In this document: positions 21,132-31,026 of the stretch, in pieces
How positions within the stretch are numbered: the stretch's first letter is position 1
Layout: the number at the start of each line of letters is the position of its first letter
NCBI GenBank assembly: GCA_021734325.1
Contig: JAIPJF010000005.1
Location: 97,474 to 161,473 of the forward strand
DNA length: 64,000 nucleotides
From: Fidelibacterota bacterium
GTDB lineage: Bacteria > Fidelibacterota > UBA8477 > JABMPR01
Reading direction: 5' to 3'
The notes under the pieces: generated by a model
Told to the model about the DNA's origin: nothing
Databases searched by the model: none
What the model saw: only the letters and a program-made list of their open reading frames with translations
Position numbers and translations under genes: made by a program

Positions 21132-22829
21132 TTATGCCAAGAATTTTAGAATGTGATGCTCTAAATCATCCTGATCAATTTCTAATACATTTAATAGCAT
21201 ATAATTTACTGGCCACTTTGCAATTACCTTATCCAGTAGGATAGGACGAATGGTCCAGATCATCTTACGGTTCTGCTCAACCAATTCCTGCAAACCTGCT
21301 GACCATCCATCTGAATGGAGCTCCAGGTGCCCGATTTCGTCAATGATCACAATTGTGGATTCATCAGAAATTGATTGATTCAAGATTCGTTCGCCAAATT
21401 CAATCCCAGGGATTCTGAAATTAAAGGGTCCACTTCGAATCGGTGAAGTCGGTTCACTGCGTTCACACAATAGTTGAGAGTTTTGGGTTATAACATCAAC
21501 TACGTGATAATGGTCTCGCTCCCCGTCTGCCCAGCCTCCCTCAGTGTAGAGTCCGGAGAAAACTAGCTGCCGTAAATTTGGCTTACCCAGGATTGATTTA
21601 ACAAGGCTGGTTTTTCCCTGCCCCTGTTCTCCGGAAAGGATGATGACTTTAGCTGTGACCAGATGCTCTTTCCTGAGCTGTTCTAGGGCTCCCAGCAATT
21701 GAGTGAGTGCATGGAATGGATGTCTCCAAAACTGACGTTGCTGAGAGACCAGTTTCATCGTCCGGGGGAGAACCTCAAATGCAGCCGACATGGCTTCAAA
21801 AACGATACCCATACCCCGACGAATAAACCAGTCAAGAATAATTGGATTTCGAATTTCTATGCTTAAGGCAGAAAAACCAAAAATAACCAGCAGGGCCCGC
21901 GTAGCCATGCCTAGGCCGGATTCTAAACCGATCAGGAGGGACTCTGTGTTATCCCAGCCACCAAGGAGCAATCCTGATAAGACCATAAGGGCTATCAGTT
22001 GTATCCACAATTGAGGTTGTTTCAATCTTCTAAGAGAACGTGAGTAGCGGGCGATATTGAGAGCAACATAGATAGCCACGAAACTGCTGCCTAAAACCTG
22101 AGAAAGATCATCCAGGACTGATAAGCCACCGAGAAGAATAAGCAGATTCACAAACAAGAGAGGGACTGAGTATGCCTGTGAGACTGAAGCTGTCAACAGA
22201 TTCTCAGCGACCGAGACCTGCTCAGAACCAGCTGGAGATATGGTCTGCTTCGTCCGCTCTCCATTCGTACGAAATGCAAGGGCCGCAACCAGCGCTCCAA
22301 AACTTAGATCTATTATGAAGATCAATTTGACCAGATCCAGAGGGAATGCTCCCGATATCTGTAAGCTTTTAGCGGCCATGAAATAGAGTTGCTCATACAG
22401 CTTGACAAAATCAGGGCCATAGGTCATGAGCATGACAAATATCTTTTGAAAGAGACTCCAGGAAACTGCCAGGGCACCTCCCAGAAGAAAACCTGGCCAG
22501 CGACCCCTGAATACACGAACACATAATTCCAGGATCACACCTTCCATGAAAATGCCAACCATTGGTCCAAAAATAATGGCTGAGGGAGAAATTGATTTCA
22601 TGGTAGCTGTGACCAGCGCAGTTCGCCAGAATAGACCTTTATCCGGCCAGAGCTTGTATCCATTGATCATCAGGATCAACCCGAGGGCAGCCAGAAAAGT
22701 GCCCGTTAAAGGGATATGGAGGTTATGGAGAAAACTGCCCAGGATAATTTCTACAGAAGCCCAAAGGCTTCCCAGCATCGCCGCCTTCAGCCAGATATCA
22801 GGGAGTGCCCTCTGTTTTGTATGAGTCAT
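21132..22829 (-). CDS. Fusion: ECF-transporter-like multi-TM region + THEP1-type P-loop NTPase
   Basis: Two hydrophobic regions, then IILSGEQGQGKTSLVK (Walker A) and STIVIIDEIGHLEL (Walker B, THEP1-like DEIG). Confidence 0.8.
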   Translation of the reverse strand: MTHTKQRALPDIWLKAAMLGSLWASVEIILGSFLHNLHIPLTGTFLAALGLILMINGYKLWPDKGLFWRTALVTATMKSISPSAIIFGPMVGIFMEGVILELCVRVFRGRWPGFLLGGALAVSWSLFQKIFVMLMTYGPDFVKLYEQLYFMAAKSLQISGAFPLDLVKLIFIIDLSFGALVAALAFRTNGERTKQTISPAGSEQVSVAENLLTASVSQAYSVPLLFVNLLILLGGLSVLDDLSQVLGSSFVAIYVALNIARYSRSLRRLKQPQLWIQLIALMVLSGLLLGGWDNTESLLIGLESGLGMATRALLVIFGFSALSIEIRNPIILDWFIRRGMGIVFEAMSAAFEVLPRTMKLVSQQRQFWRHPFHALTQLLGALEQLRKEHLVTAKVIILSGEQGQGKTSLVKSILGKPNLRQLVFSGLYTEGGWADGERDHYHVVDVITQNSQLLCERSEPTSPIRSGPFNFRIPGIEFGERILNQSISDESTIVIIDEIGHLELHSDGWSAGLQELVEQNRKMIWTIRPILLDKVIAKWPVNYMLLNVLEIDQDDLEHHILKFLA

Positions 22830-23141
22830 AGATCGGTCATCACAGTGTATACTTTGGGAGAAATATTTTTGAGTATTTTGTATGGTGTTGCTTCCATGTA
22901 TCGTTCTCTTTCCAAGTACGGGAGCGAATTTTTTCGTTTCCAAAAAAATCGTATCGGCCTCAGACCATTTCCACTCGGAAGAAGGTCGATTGGCTGAGAG
23001 AATTATTTAATAGCCCTTGAAATCTAATGCAATTAGCATGTAAGTAAATCAATTCTACAGCTTTGTCTCTGATCCGATTATATTAGGTATCGAAGAAGTT
23101 AAATTAGTGGTATGAATAGAAAATAATGGGGAGAACTAAAA

Positions 23142-23720
23142 GTGGCACAAAGCGTTAAGGGAACTCAGACCGAAAAAAACCTGCTTATCGCATTCGCAGG
23201 AGAATCTCAAGCTCGCAACCGCTACACTTACTTTGCCAGCGTAGCGAAAAAAGAGGGTTTGATTCAAATATCTCAGATTTTTGAGGAAACTGCCAACCAG
23301 GAGAAGGAACACGCGAAACGTTTCTTCAAGTTTTTAGAAGGTGGTGAAATTGAGATCACAGAGACCTTTCCTGCTGGAACCATTGGCACAACATTGGAGA
23401 ATCTGAAAGCAGCCGCCGCCGGTGAGGAACATGAATGGACCACCATGTATCCTGAATTTGCCAGGATAGCTCGTGAAGAAGGTCTTACCACGGTGGCAAA
23501 AGCATTTGAGTCAATATTGGTAGCAGAAAAGCAGCATGGCAAACGTTATACTGATCTGGCAAAGAACCTTGAAGAAGGGAAAGTCTTCAAACGCAACGGC
23601 AAAATTGTGTGGCGCTGCATTAATTGTGGCTATCTCCACGAAGGGGAGGAAGCACCAAAAATGTGTCCTGCCTGTCTTCATCCACAGGATTATTTTGAGC
23701 TGTTGGGGGAGAACTGGTAA
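23142..23720 (+). CDS. rbr: Rubrerythrin
   Basis: AFAGESQARNRYTYFAS, EEHEW, C-terminal rubredoxin-like WRCINCGYLHEGEEAPKMCPACLHP; GTG start. Confidence 0.96.
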   Translation: MAQSVKGTQTEKNLLIAFAGESQARNRYTYFASVAKKEGLIQISQIFEETANQEKEHAKRFFKFLEGGEIEITETFPAGTIGTTLENLKAAAAGEEHEWTTMYPEFARIAREEGLTTVAKAFESILVAEKQHGKRYTDLAKNLEEGKVFKRNGKIVWRCINCGYLHEGEEAPKMCPACLHPQDYFELLGENW

Positions 23721-23748
23721 ACTCCAACCAGAAAATATATTACTGAAC

Positions 23749-23784
23749 AAAGAACCCTGTTTTATGACAGGGTTCTTTATTGTT
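23749..23784 (+). terminator. Intrinsic terminator after rbr
   Basis: AAAGAACCCTGT-tttatg-ACAGGGTTCTTT. Confidence 0.85.
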
Positions 23785-23820
23785 AAAAATCAGGGCAATA
23801 ATTCTATTAACTAAGTATAG

Positions 23821-24180
23821 CTATGTGTGATCCACTTCAAACCGCCACAGAACAAAGCCCATAATCCCGAACCCCAAGATCATAAAAGCTGGATTCATTA
23901 AGGCAGTGCTGATGGTGGCTCCTCCGTTGATAAGTTCTCTGGAGATATGAGCCATCCCGAACCCGATAGTGTCACGAAATGCATAAATAAGTCCCAGGAT
24001 CCATACGGCTAGAATCCCATGCAGGAAAAGACCGAGCTTATCGAAAACGATTGCTTGCTGTACATTAAGCTCGGATGGAATCTGCAGGAGTTGATCTTCC
24101 AGATAGCTCGGTATCCTTTGCCAACTTTCGTCAAACAATGAATCAATTTTGTCCTTCCGATCAGTGATTTCCGGCTTCAT
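23821..24180 (-). CDS. Membrane protein co-transcribed with the ECF sigma factor (possible anti-sigma)
   Basis: 4-bp overlap with the sigma factor; two hydrophobic segments. Confidence 0.65.
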   Translation of the reverse strand: MKPEITDRKDKIDSLFDESWQRIPSYLEDQLLQIPSELNVQQAIVFDKLGLFLHGILAVWILGLIYAFRDTIGFGMAHISRELINGGATISTALMNPAFMILGFGIMGFVLWRFEVDHT

Positions 24181-24713
24181 ATTTCGACCTCCTGAATGAT
24201 TTCGCGTAGTCTTTCTTTTGCCCGGTATAAATGAGATTTTACGGTATTGATGGGGATATCCATTATCTGTGCGACCTCTTCATATTTAAACTCTCTCAGG
24301 TAGTACAAAGTGATAACATCAGCTTGATTGGGTGAGAGGGATGCGATCGCTTTTCTAAGATAATCCGTTCTGGATTCAGCCCAGAATCCATTTTCGGCAT
24401 CAACTGACTCAGTAGACAGTTCATGCTCACCCCCCTCATCATAAGCAATCAGGGGTTTTGAAATTCTGGATTCCTTAGTCAGCATGGTATTACAGACATT
24501 AAGGGCTATTTTATATATCCAGGTCCCGATCTGAGATTCGTTTCGAAAATTCTTTAAACCCCGATAGACCCTGATAAAGGTCTCTTGAGTAATATCCTCA
24601 GCCAGGCTTGCCTGATTTGATTTCATTAATGCAAGATTGTAAATACGATCACCATGGTCCTTGACAAGAAGGTTAAATGTCGCATCCAGTTTTTCCTGCC
24701 TCATACCAATCAT
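24177..24713 (-). CDS. ECF-type sigma-70 family RNA polymerase sigma factor
   Basis: QASLAEDITQETFIRVYRGLKNF, ISTL-type region 4 with IPINTVKSHLYRAKERL. Confidence 0.93.
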   Translation of the reverse strand: MIGMRQEKLDATFNLLVKDHGDRIYNLALMKSNQASLAEDITQETFIRVYRGLKNFRNESQIGTWIYKIALNVCNTMLTKESRISKPLIAYDEGGEHELSTESVDAENGFWAESRTDYLRKAIASLSPNQADVITLYYLREFKYEEVAQIMDIPINTVKSHLYRAKERLREIIQEVEI

Positions 24714-24875
24714 GCTGCTCCCATCAATAGTTAGACAAGTTAATGGGGAGAATTGTTGCGCTTGTATTGAAAATAAAAATAATCGAAAATTTAACTGAAT
24801 TTACTGCAACATTATTGGCCGCGTGTTTGTCAAATACTACGATGAACAAAACTTAAATAGGAACAGGAGATACAA

Positions 24876-25226
24876 ATGGTTTACGAAATATTTATACCCA
24901 TAACCCTTTTTGTCATGACAGGACTTGTTGTCGCAGTGGCAATGATCGTGCTGTATTATAAAAGGAAATTGGAAAGTCAGGAGATCATCGCCGCCATCGA
25001 AAAAGGTGTGGAGGTCAAGTTCCCTGAGAAGAAGCACAATCGGCTCATGCCAGGACTAGTCTGGACTTTTTGCGGTATCGTCATGACCCTGGCCATGGCA
25101 AGAATTGTTCCCGAAGATGCACCTGCCGGGATATGGATATGGGGATTGATTCCTGTTGCAGTTGGTGCTGCATACCTCATCGTTTATAAAAAAGAAAATG
25201 AGACAAAGGAAAACTCAGAAAACTAG
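24876..25226 (+). CDS. Small DUF6249-like membrane protein
   Basis: Three hydrophobic segments and KRKLESQEIIAAIEKGVEVKFPE. Confidence 0.7.
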   Translation: MVYEIFIPITLFVMTGLVVAVAMIVLYYKRKLESQEIIAAIEKGVEVKFPEKKHNRLMPGLVWTFCGIVMTLAMARIVPEDAPAGIWIWGLIPVAVGAAYLIVYKKENETKENSEN

Positions 25227-25254
25227 ACCCCACACATCGTAATGTTTGCTATGT

Positions 25255-25290
25255 AAAGTAGAGGCGGGACAACCTGCCTCTACTTTTTAT
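25255..25290 (+). terminator. Intrinsic terminator
   Basis: AAAGTAGAGGCGGG-acaa-CCTGCCTCTACTTT followed by T. Confidence 0.85.
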
Positions 25291-25380
25291 AATCTCCACA
25301 TTAATCGTTTTACACAAATATAAACACACTCAGTGAACATTTTTCTTTTGAAATCGTCTGACTAGATTGGATGAAGAAAA

Positions 25381-27747
25381 ATGGACCTCAAATACATAAT
25401 AAATAAACGGCTCATTATTGTACTCGCGCTTATATCAAGTGTGACTGCTACGGCCCAATCGAACTATGGGAGAATGAACGGTTTTCTAAAAGATGCCGAC
25501 ACCGGCGAACCTCTACTCTTTGCTAATGTCAGTCTCAGGAATACAGGGATTGGGTCAGCAAGTAATAATGATGGTTATTACATCATCTCCAATATACCGC
25601 CAGGGGAATATACCCTGCAAATCTTGATGATGGGATATACCCGCACTGAAAAATCGGTTCGAGTTGTTGCCGGACTGGAAGAACGACACGATTTTGAAAT
25701 TCGACCGATTTCCATTGAAGGCGAAGAAGTGGTGGTAACCGGAGATAGACAACGCTTTGAAAAACAAATTGAGGTAAGTGCAGTAAGTCTGAGCATGCGC
25801 GATGTAAAAACCATGCCTGCTTTTGTGGAGGCCGATATTTTTAGAACCCTTCAGCTCTTGCCCGGTGTGCAGTCATCAAGTGACTTTTCCTCCGCATTGG
25901 TTGTGAGGGGGGGGAGTCCAGATGAAAACCTGATCATGCTGGATGATATCGAGATTTATAACCCATTTCATCTGGGAGGTGTTTTTTCCACCTTTAACGC
26001 TGATGCCATTGCTGATGCTGAATTTCTGGCAGGTGGTTTTCCTGCGCGCTATGGAAACCGAATTTCCTCAGTCCTGAGCATCACAGGACGGGAAGGAGAT
26101 TCCAGACATAACAAATTGTTCGATGGGAAAAAATTAGGGGAATATTTTGACATAAGCCAGGTAAGAGGTGAAGTTAATTTGCTGAGTTCCAAGCTTTTAG
26201 TGGAAGGACCGCTGCTCAGAGGATCCTGGGTGTTTTCCGGAAGAAGAACCTACTTTGACCAGATTGCCAAGCTCTATTATTGGGCAAAAGATGAACCCAT
26301 GGACTGGTCCTATTATTTTTACGACTTCCAAGGCAAGGTCGTTCAGAATATTAATCCCTCCAATCGCCTTAGTTTTTCACACTATAAGGGGAGAGACCGG
26401 ATTGCTTTTGAACTGGAGCAATCCGATTCGGATGTGGGTTTTACCTGGGATTGGGGCAATTCAACGAAAAGTGGGGAATGGCGCTGGGTTCCAAATTCCA
26501 GATTCCTTTCCACCCTCTCGCTGGCCAATACGGTTTATCAATTCGATGTAAATCTTAGCTATTCGGCAACAGATACAACCGGCGTAAATGCTGAGACACA
26601 ATTTATCGTATTTAATCAGATCGATGATAAAACATTAAAAGAGAATTTGGACTGGTTCATCAATTCAGCACACACACTGACCCTCGGTCTGGAATTAAAG
26701 GACCTGGGAGTCCAGTTTAATATTGGCAATGATGAAATCACCTTCATTGACGAAGTCGAGTCCAACATGATTTATAGTGGTATACTTCAGGAGAAGTGGC
26801 AGCCCAATCCAGTGATCATGCTTCAAAGCGGACTGCGAATCACCAAGTACAGTGCCCACGATAGACTCTATTATGAACCACGCCTCGGATTCAAGTTTCT
26901 TTTAAACCGGGATCTTGCCTTCAAGGGTGCCTGGGGTATCTACAACCAATTTATTTTTACCGCCCAGGATGAGGATGCGATTCTGAGCATCGTAGATTTC
27001 TGGAATCCAATTCCCAGCAACTACCATGCTAAAGCAGTACAACATTATGTTCTTGGCTTGGAACAATGGATTGGTGATGGGTGGTTTGCTAGTCTGGAAG
27101 CCTACTACAAGCCTTATCGCAATACTCTGGTGATCAATCCGAATCAGAATTTTAGTGATCCAGATGATGATTATACCGAGGGTACAGCCAAGGTTTATGG
27201 CGCTGAATTATTATTCAAAAAGAACATCGGTAAGATTACTGGATGGTTGGGATTCTCCTACATGGATAGCCAGCAGGAATTCGACTTTAACGGAGATGGA
27301 TTGGCCATAGAATCAGATGGAGAGGTCTACAAATCCAAGTATGATCAACCCTATTCTGTGAATCTGGTGTTGAATTATGCTCCCTCAGTGAAAAACTCGT
27401 TTGGATTGACCATTAGCAGCAGCAGCTCGAATTTGTATACCCCTACAGTGGGGTATACCTATACTCAGAACGGTTCATCATTTGACTTTAGCAACCCCTA
27501 TAGCGACCTCACTGAATTGAAGGGTACGCGGAATTCAGCCCGATATCCCAATTACTTTCGGGCAGATGTCAGCTATGCCCGACAAATAACGCCCTTTGGA
27601 ATTGAGGGTCTCTGCAAGATTCAGGTCATCAATCTGAGTAATCATTTTAACACCTTTGTCTATAATTGGGACCTGGCAGCAGGAACTGTTGAAGGAGTTG
27701 GTATGTTCCCCTTCCTGCCCACTTTTGGCGTGGAATTCAAATTTTAG
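25381..27747 (+). CDS. TonB-dependent receptor with N-terminal carboxypeptidase-regulatory-like domain
   Basis: GFLKDADTGEPLLFANVSLRNTGIGSASNNDGYY; plug LLPGVQSSSDFSSALVVRGGSPDENLIMLDDIEIYNP. Confidence 0.93.
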   Translation: MDLKYIINKRLIIVLALISSVTATAQSNYGRMNGFLKDADTGEPLLFANVSLRNTGIGSASNNDGYYIISNIPPGEYTLQILMMGYTRTEKSVRVVAGLEERHDFEIRPISIEGEEVVVTGDRQRFEKQIEVSAVSLSMRDVKTMPAFVEADIFRTLQLLPGVQSSSDFSSALVVRGGSPDENLIMLDDIEIYNPFHLGGVFSTFNADAIADAEFLAGGFPARYGNRISSVLSITGREGDSRHNKLFDGKKLGEYFDISQVRGEVNLLSSKLLVEGPLLRGSWVFSGRRTYFDQIAKLYYWAKDEPMDWSYYFYDFQGKVVQNINPSNRLSFSHYKGRDRIAFELEQSDSDVGFTWDWGNSTKSGEWRWVPNSRFLSTLSLANTVYQFDVNLSYSATDTTGVNAETQFIVFNQIDDKTLKENLDWFINSAHTLTLGLELKDLGVQFNIGNDEITFIDEVESNMIYSGILQEKWQPNPVIMLQSGLRITKYSAHDRLYYEPRLGFKFLLNRDLAFKGAWGIYNQFIFTAQDEDAILSIVDFWNPIPSNYHAKAVQHYVLGLEQWIGDGWFASLEAYYKPYRNTLVINPNQNFSDPDDDYTEGTAKVYGAELLFKKNIGKITGWLGFSYMDSQQEFDFNGDGLAIESDGEVYKSKYDQPYSVNLVLNYAPSVKNSFGLTISSSSSNLYTPTVGYTYTQNGSSFDFSNPYSDLTELKGTRNSARYPNYFRADVSYARQITPFGIEGLCKIQVINLSNHFNTFVYNWDLAAGTVEGVGMFPFLPTFGVEFKF

Positions 27748-27756
27748 GTGAACAGG

Positions 27757-28902
27757 ATGAATCCAATTAAAACCTTGAACATGAATACGCTCAGATTATT
27801 GGCAATAATGATCCTGTTGATGATCGTGAGCTGTACCGAAGAGCTGAGTATTGCTGATTTTTCCGACGACTTCGAAAATTACCAACAGGAATTACGGATA
27901 GAAGGTATCCTGGATCAGAAAGATTTTTCGAAATCAATCATCCGAATTGACCGAACGATTCTGGTCACGGATACAACACTGTTTAATGGCCGCGATGACA
28001 ATGGTGACTGGGTATCCTTTACCGATGAAAATGGAAATGGTCGTTGGGACGACGGCGAAGCTCTGAATGATGACATCGGTGGCGAATATCAGGGACCTAA
28101 CAACCCACCCTTGGGCCAGGGCAACGGAATCCCTGACCCTGGTGAACCCCATGTTGATGATTTTATTGAAATACTACCCCAGATCCATGATTCAACGATG
28201 AGCTCTGTTCTGCTCCGGGAAGTTGAGACACAGGCCTTTGTGGCAGAGTTTGAATGGCGAGCTCAGGCAGCCTCATTTGATAAAAGTTTTGGACCTGGTG
28301 GTCCTCCAGAGTTGGCTGCCCAGAATCCATATATCACCTATTATTATGGTGCCTATGTTCCTGCACCAGAATATTCAGATGTGATCTTGTCCGAGCATAA
28401 AACGTATCAACTGGAAATCACCACCATTACTGGGCGGGTCATCACTGCCACAACAGATATCATCCTTGCCCCACTGAATTTGAACTGGGAAGGAACGACG
28501 TGGAACAGCGATACACTCTATGTTGCTTCTAAAAACCTGGTGACCCCTTTGAAGTGGAATAATCCTCCTGAATCATTTTTTGGCGGGTTAAAGCTGGATC
28601 TGGTTTTCCGGTCTGACTCAATCAAAGGTTTTTATGCCTACACAAAGGCTGCGTTCGAGGTAAATAAAGAAACGGATTTGCCTGAATTCCAGGAGTATTT
28701 TATTGGCTTTCCTTTGGGCTTATACAGGATAACCCTCGAAAGTTATAATGATGGCTATGGTAAATATGTGTATTCTGGTCTTCCCCTGCGGGATAGGGAA
28801 TTGTCCAATTGGCGTGACCAGAACGGCAATGTGATCCTCGGGCGACTTGGCTCAAAATCTTCTTACCAGTTTTATATGCGTCTGATCTCTCCCAGCGGTT
28901 GA
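27757..28902 (+). CDS. DUF4249-like lipoprotein with Asp/Gly-rich Ca-binding-like insert
   Basis: LLMIVSCTEE lipobox; DENGNGRWDDGEALNDD...GNGIPDPGEPHVDD. Confidence 0.65.
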   Translation: MNPIKTLNMNTLRLLAIMILLMIVSCTEELSIADFSDDFENYQQELRIEGILDQKDFSKSIIRIDRTILVTDTTLFNGRDDNGDWVSFTDENGNGRWDDGEALNDDIGGEYQGPNNPPLGQGNGIPDPGEPHVDDFIEILPQIHDSTMSSVLLREVETQAFVAEFEWRAQAASFDKSFGPGGPPELAAQNPYITYYYGAYVPAPEYSDVILSEHKTYQLEITTITGRVITATTDIILAPLNLNWEGTTWNSDTLYVASKNLVTPLKWNNPPESFFGGLKLDLVFRSDSIKGFYAYTKAAFEVNKETDLPEFQEYFIGFPLGLYRITLESYNDGYGKYVYSGLPLRDRELSNWRDQNGNVILGRLGSKSSYQFYMRLISPSG

Positions 28903-29864
28903 AGATAAAACTGACTGATATCAGTTTCCTGGCAAAGAACCATGAGTAATCGCTCGATCCCAATGGCGATCCCACCCGTGGCTTGCATTTTTCCCACAGC
29001 TTCTATCAGATCGTAATCGATGGGATGGGGCGGATAGCCAAGGGCAAGACGCTCTGCATTGGCGGATTTAAATCTACGCTCCTGTTCCAGAGAATCTGTC
29101 AATTCACTAAAAGCGTTCCCAATCTCCACCCCCTGGATATACAGCTCGAAGCGTTCAGACCACTTGTGCTCGGGCTCTTTCAGTTTTGAGAGCGCTGCCA
29201 TGCTTGCAGGATAATCATAGATGATCTCAGCTTGAGTCATACCCAGGTTCGGTTCAATTATTTTCATCCAGACCCGAAAGAATATATCCTCAAAGCTTTC
29301 ATTCTCGGGGATGGTCTCGTTCAAGATGTTTATGGATTCGTTCCGCCAGTATTTCGAGTCCTCCATTCCCCGCTCAAGATCGATCTGTCCATATTTTTCA
29401 AAACATTCCTGTATGCTGGTCCTTTTCGATTCCAACTCCCAGGAAAAGCCAGAAGGTTTTTGGATTTCTGGAAAACGAGACTGTAAAAATTCTAAAAGTC
29501 GATCAACATCATCCATGATTTCCAGGTAACTTCCTGGACGGTACCACTCGAGCATGTTAAACTCTGGATGATGCAGAGGGCCTGACTCTCCATGATTACG
29601 AAAGACCCGGGCGATCTCAAATACTTTGTCAAACCCAGAACCCAGGGCTTTTTTAATGGCAAATTCAGGCGAGGTTGGGAGATAATATTCGATGACCTCA
29701 CCATGAAAATTCAGATAGTTCGTTTTAAATCCATGCAGATGAACCTCCATTCCCGGTGAGGGCACAAGTAGAGGGGTCTCCAGCTCAAAGAAGTTCTCGC
29801 TGGTAAAGAATTCCCGGATCAGATTTATTAAACTTCTTTTTTGCTTCATGCGAGTTTTATTCAT
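28872..29864 (-). CDS. epmA: EF-P lysine aminoacylase (class II LysRS-like)
   Basis: FFELETPLLVPSPGMEVHLHGF, FRNHGESGPLHHPEFNMLEWY, GIAIGIERLLMVL; no anticodon-binding domain. Confidence 0.9.
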   Translation of the reverse strand: MNKTRMKQKRSLINLIREFFTSENFFELETPLLVPSPGMEVHLHGFKTNYLNFHGEVIEYYLPTSPEFAIKKALGSGFDKVFEIARVFRNHGESGPLHHPEFNMLEWYRPGSYLEIMDDVDRLLEFLQSRFPEIQKPSGFSWELESKRTSIQECFEKYGQIDLERGMEDSKYWRNESINILNETIPENESFEDIFFRVWMKIIEPNLGMTQAEIIYDYPASMAALSKLKEPEHKWSERFELYIQGVEIGNAFSELTDSLEQERRFKSANAERLALGYPPHPIDYDLIEAVGKMQATGGIAIGIERLLMVLCQETDISQFYLQPLGEIRRI

Positions 29865-29937
29865 GGGAAGAATATGGCTTTGTGGAAGCCGGTTTCAAAA
29901 TTGTGATCTATGGTTATGTTAAAGGGTGGAGTAAAAT

Positions 29938-30603
29938 TTGAGAGAATCCCTGAAAAATAAACAAGAGCGAATGAAACGGATACTGGCCAGCCTCTATGAG
30001 GCATATCCAGATTCCAAATGCAGTTTGGAGCATCGGTCACCTTTCCAGCTCCTCATTTCGACCATGCTCTCAGCGCAATGCACCGATGAGCGCGTGAATA
30101 AGGTCACCCCTGAACTTTTCAACTATTATCCCACTGCGCTTGCCATGGCTGCCGCTCCGGTCACACATCTGGCAGAGCTGGTTCGATCCACTGGATTTTT
30201 CAACAGTAAATCAAAGAATATGAGTGCCTGTGCCATTGCCATTATGGAAAGACACGGGGGGGAAGTTCCAGCAGATCTTGAGGCTCTGGTAAAACTTCCC
30301 GGGGTGGGTCGTAAAACTGCCAATGTGGTGCTGGGAACAGGATTCCATATCCCCGGTATTGTGGTTGATACCCATGTCATCCGCATTGCCAATCTCCTGC
30401 GCATGACCGATCAGCAGGACGCGATGAAAATTGAATTTGAGTTGCAGAAGATCATTGAAAAAGATCATTGGGTCATGTTCACCCATCTCATCATCGATCA
30501 CGGGAGGGCAGTGTGCATTGCCCGACGTCCCCAGTGTCACAAATGTGTATTGGCCGAATACTGTCCTTCAGTTCTCCCGGAAGATGCGGTGAAGAAGAAA
30601 TAA
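29938..30603 (+). CDS. nth: Endonuclease III (start could be ATG 29971)
   Basis: PFQLLISTMLSAQCTDERVNKVTPELF, LPGVGRKTANVVL, FeS motif CIARRPQCHKCVLAEYC. Confidence 0.96.
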   Translation: MRESLKNKQERMKRILASLYEAYPDSKCSLEHRSPFQLLISTMLSAQCTDERVNKVTPELFNYYPTALAMAAAPVTHLAELVRSTGFFNSKSKNMSACAIAIMERHGGEVPADLEALVKLPGVGRKTANVVLGTGFHIPGIVVDTHVIRIANLLRMTDQQDAMKIEFELQKIIEKDHWVMFTHLIIDHGRAVCIARRPQCHKCVLAEYCPSVLPEDAVKKK

Positions 30604-30604
30604 T

Positions 30605-30880
30605 ATGGATACTGCTATTTCCTTTCTGGTAAGGGGGCGCGTTCAAGGAGTTGCTTTCAGGGCATTTGTCAAGAGCAGTGCCCAGCAATTGGGTCTCAAA
30701 GGCTGGGTCAAGAATGATATTGATGGCTCAGTACGTGGGCAAGTCGAGGGTGATCAGGGGCTGGTGATCGAATTTATGAAACAGATTCGGATCGGAAATC
30801 GCTGGTCAGATGTTGAAGCTCTGGAAGAAAAGGTTCTCCCTTGTAGTGGAGAATTTACCGGTTTTGAAATTCGGTATTAG
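30605..30880 (+). CDS. Acylphosphatase
   Basis: FLVRGRVQGVAFRAFVKSSAQQLGLKGWVKNDIDGSVRGQVEG. Confidence 0.95.
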   Translation: MDTAISFLVRGRVQGVAFRAFVKSSAQQLGLKGWVKNDIDGSVRGQVEGDQGLVIEFMKQIRIGNRWSDVEALEEKVLPCSGEFTGFEIRY

Positions 30881-31026
30881 CATTTCTAGACATAAATAAT
30901 GTTTCACTTGTCTTTCCGGGTCGCGGCTATCAGGTTGTGAGGTGGCACTTTCGCATTTGGGATCGCTTCGGTCATTAGACTCATTCGCGAAGACGAAAAT
31001 GAAAATTTTTAAAAGAGGGTGATAGA

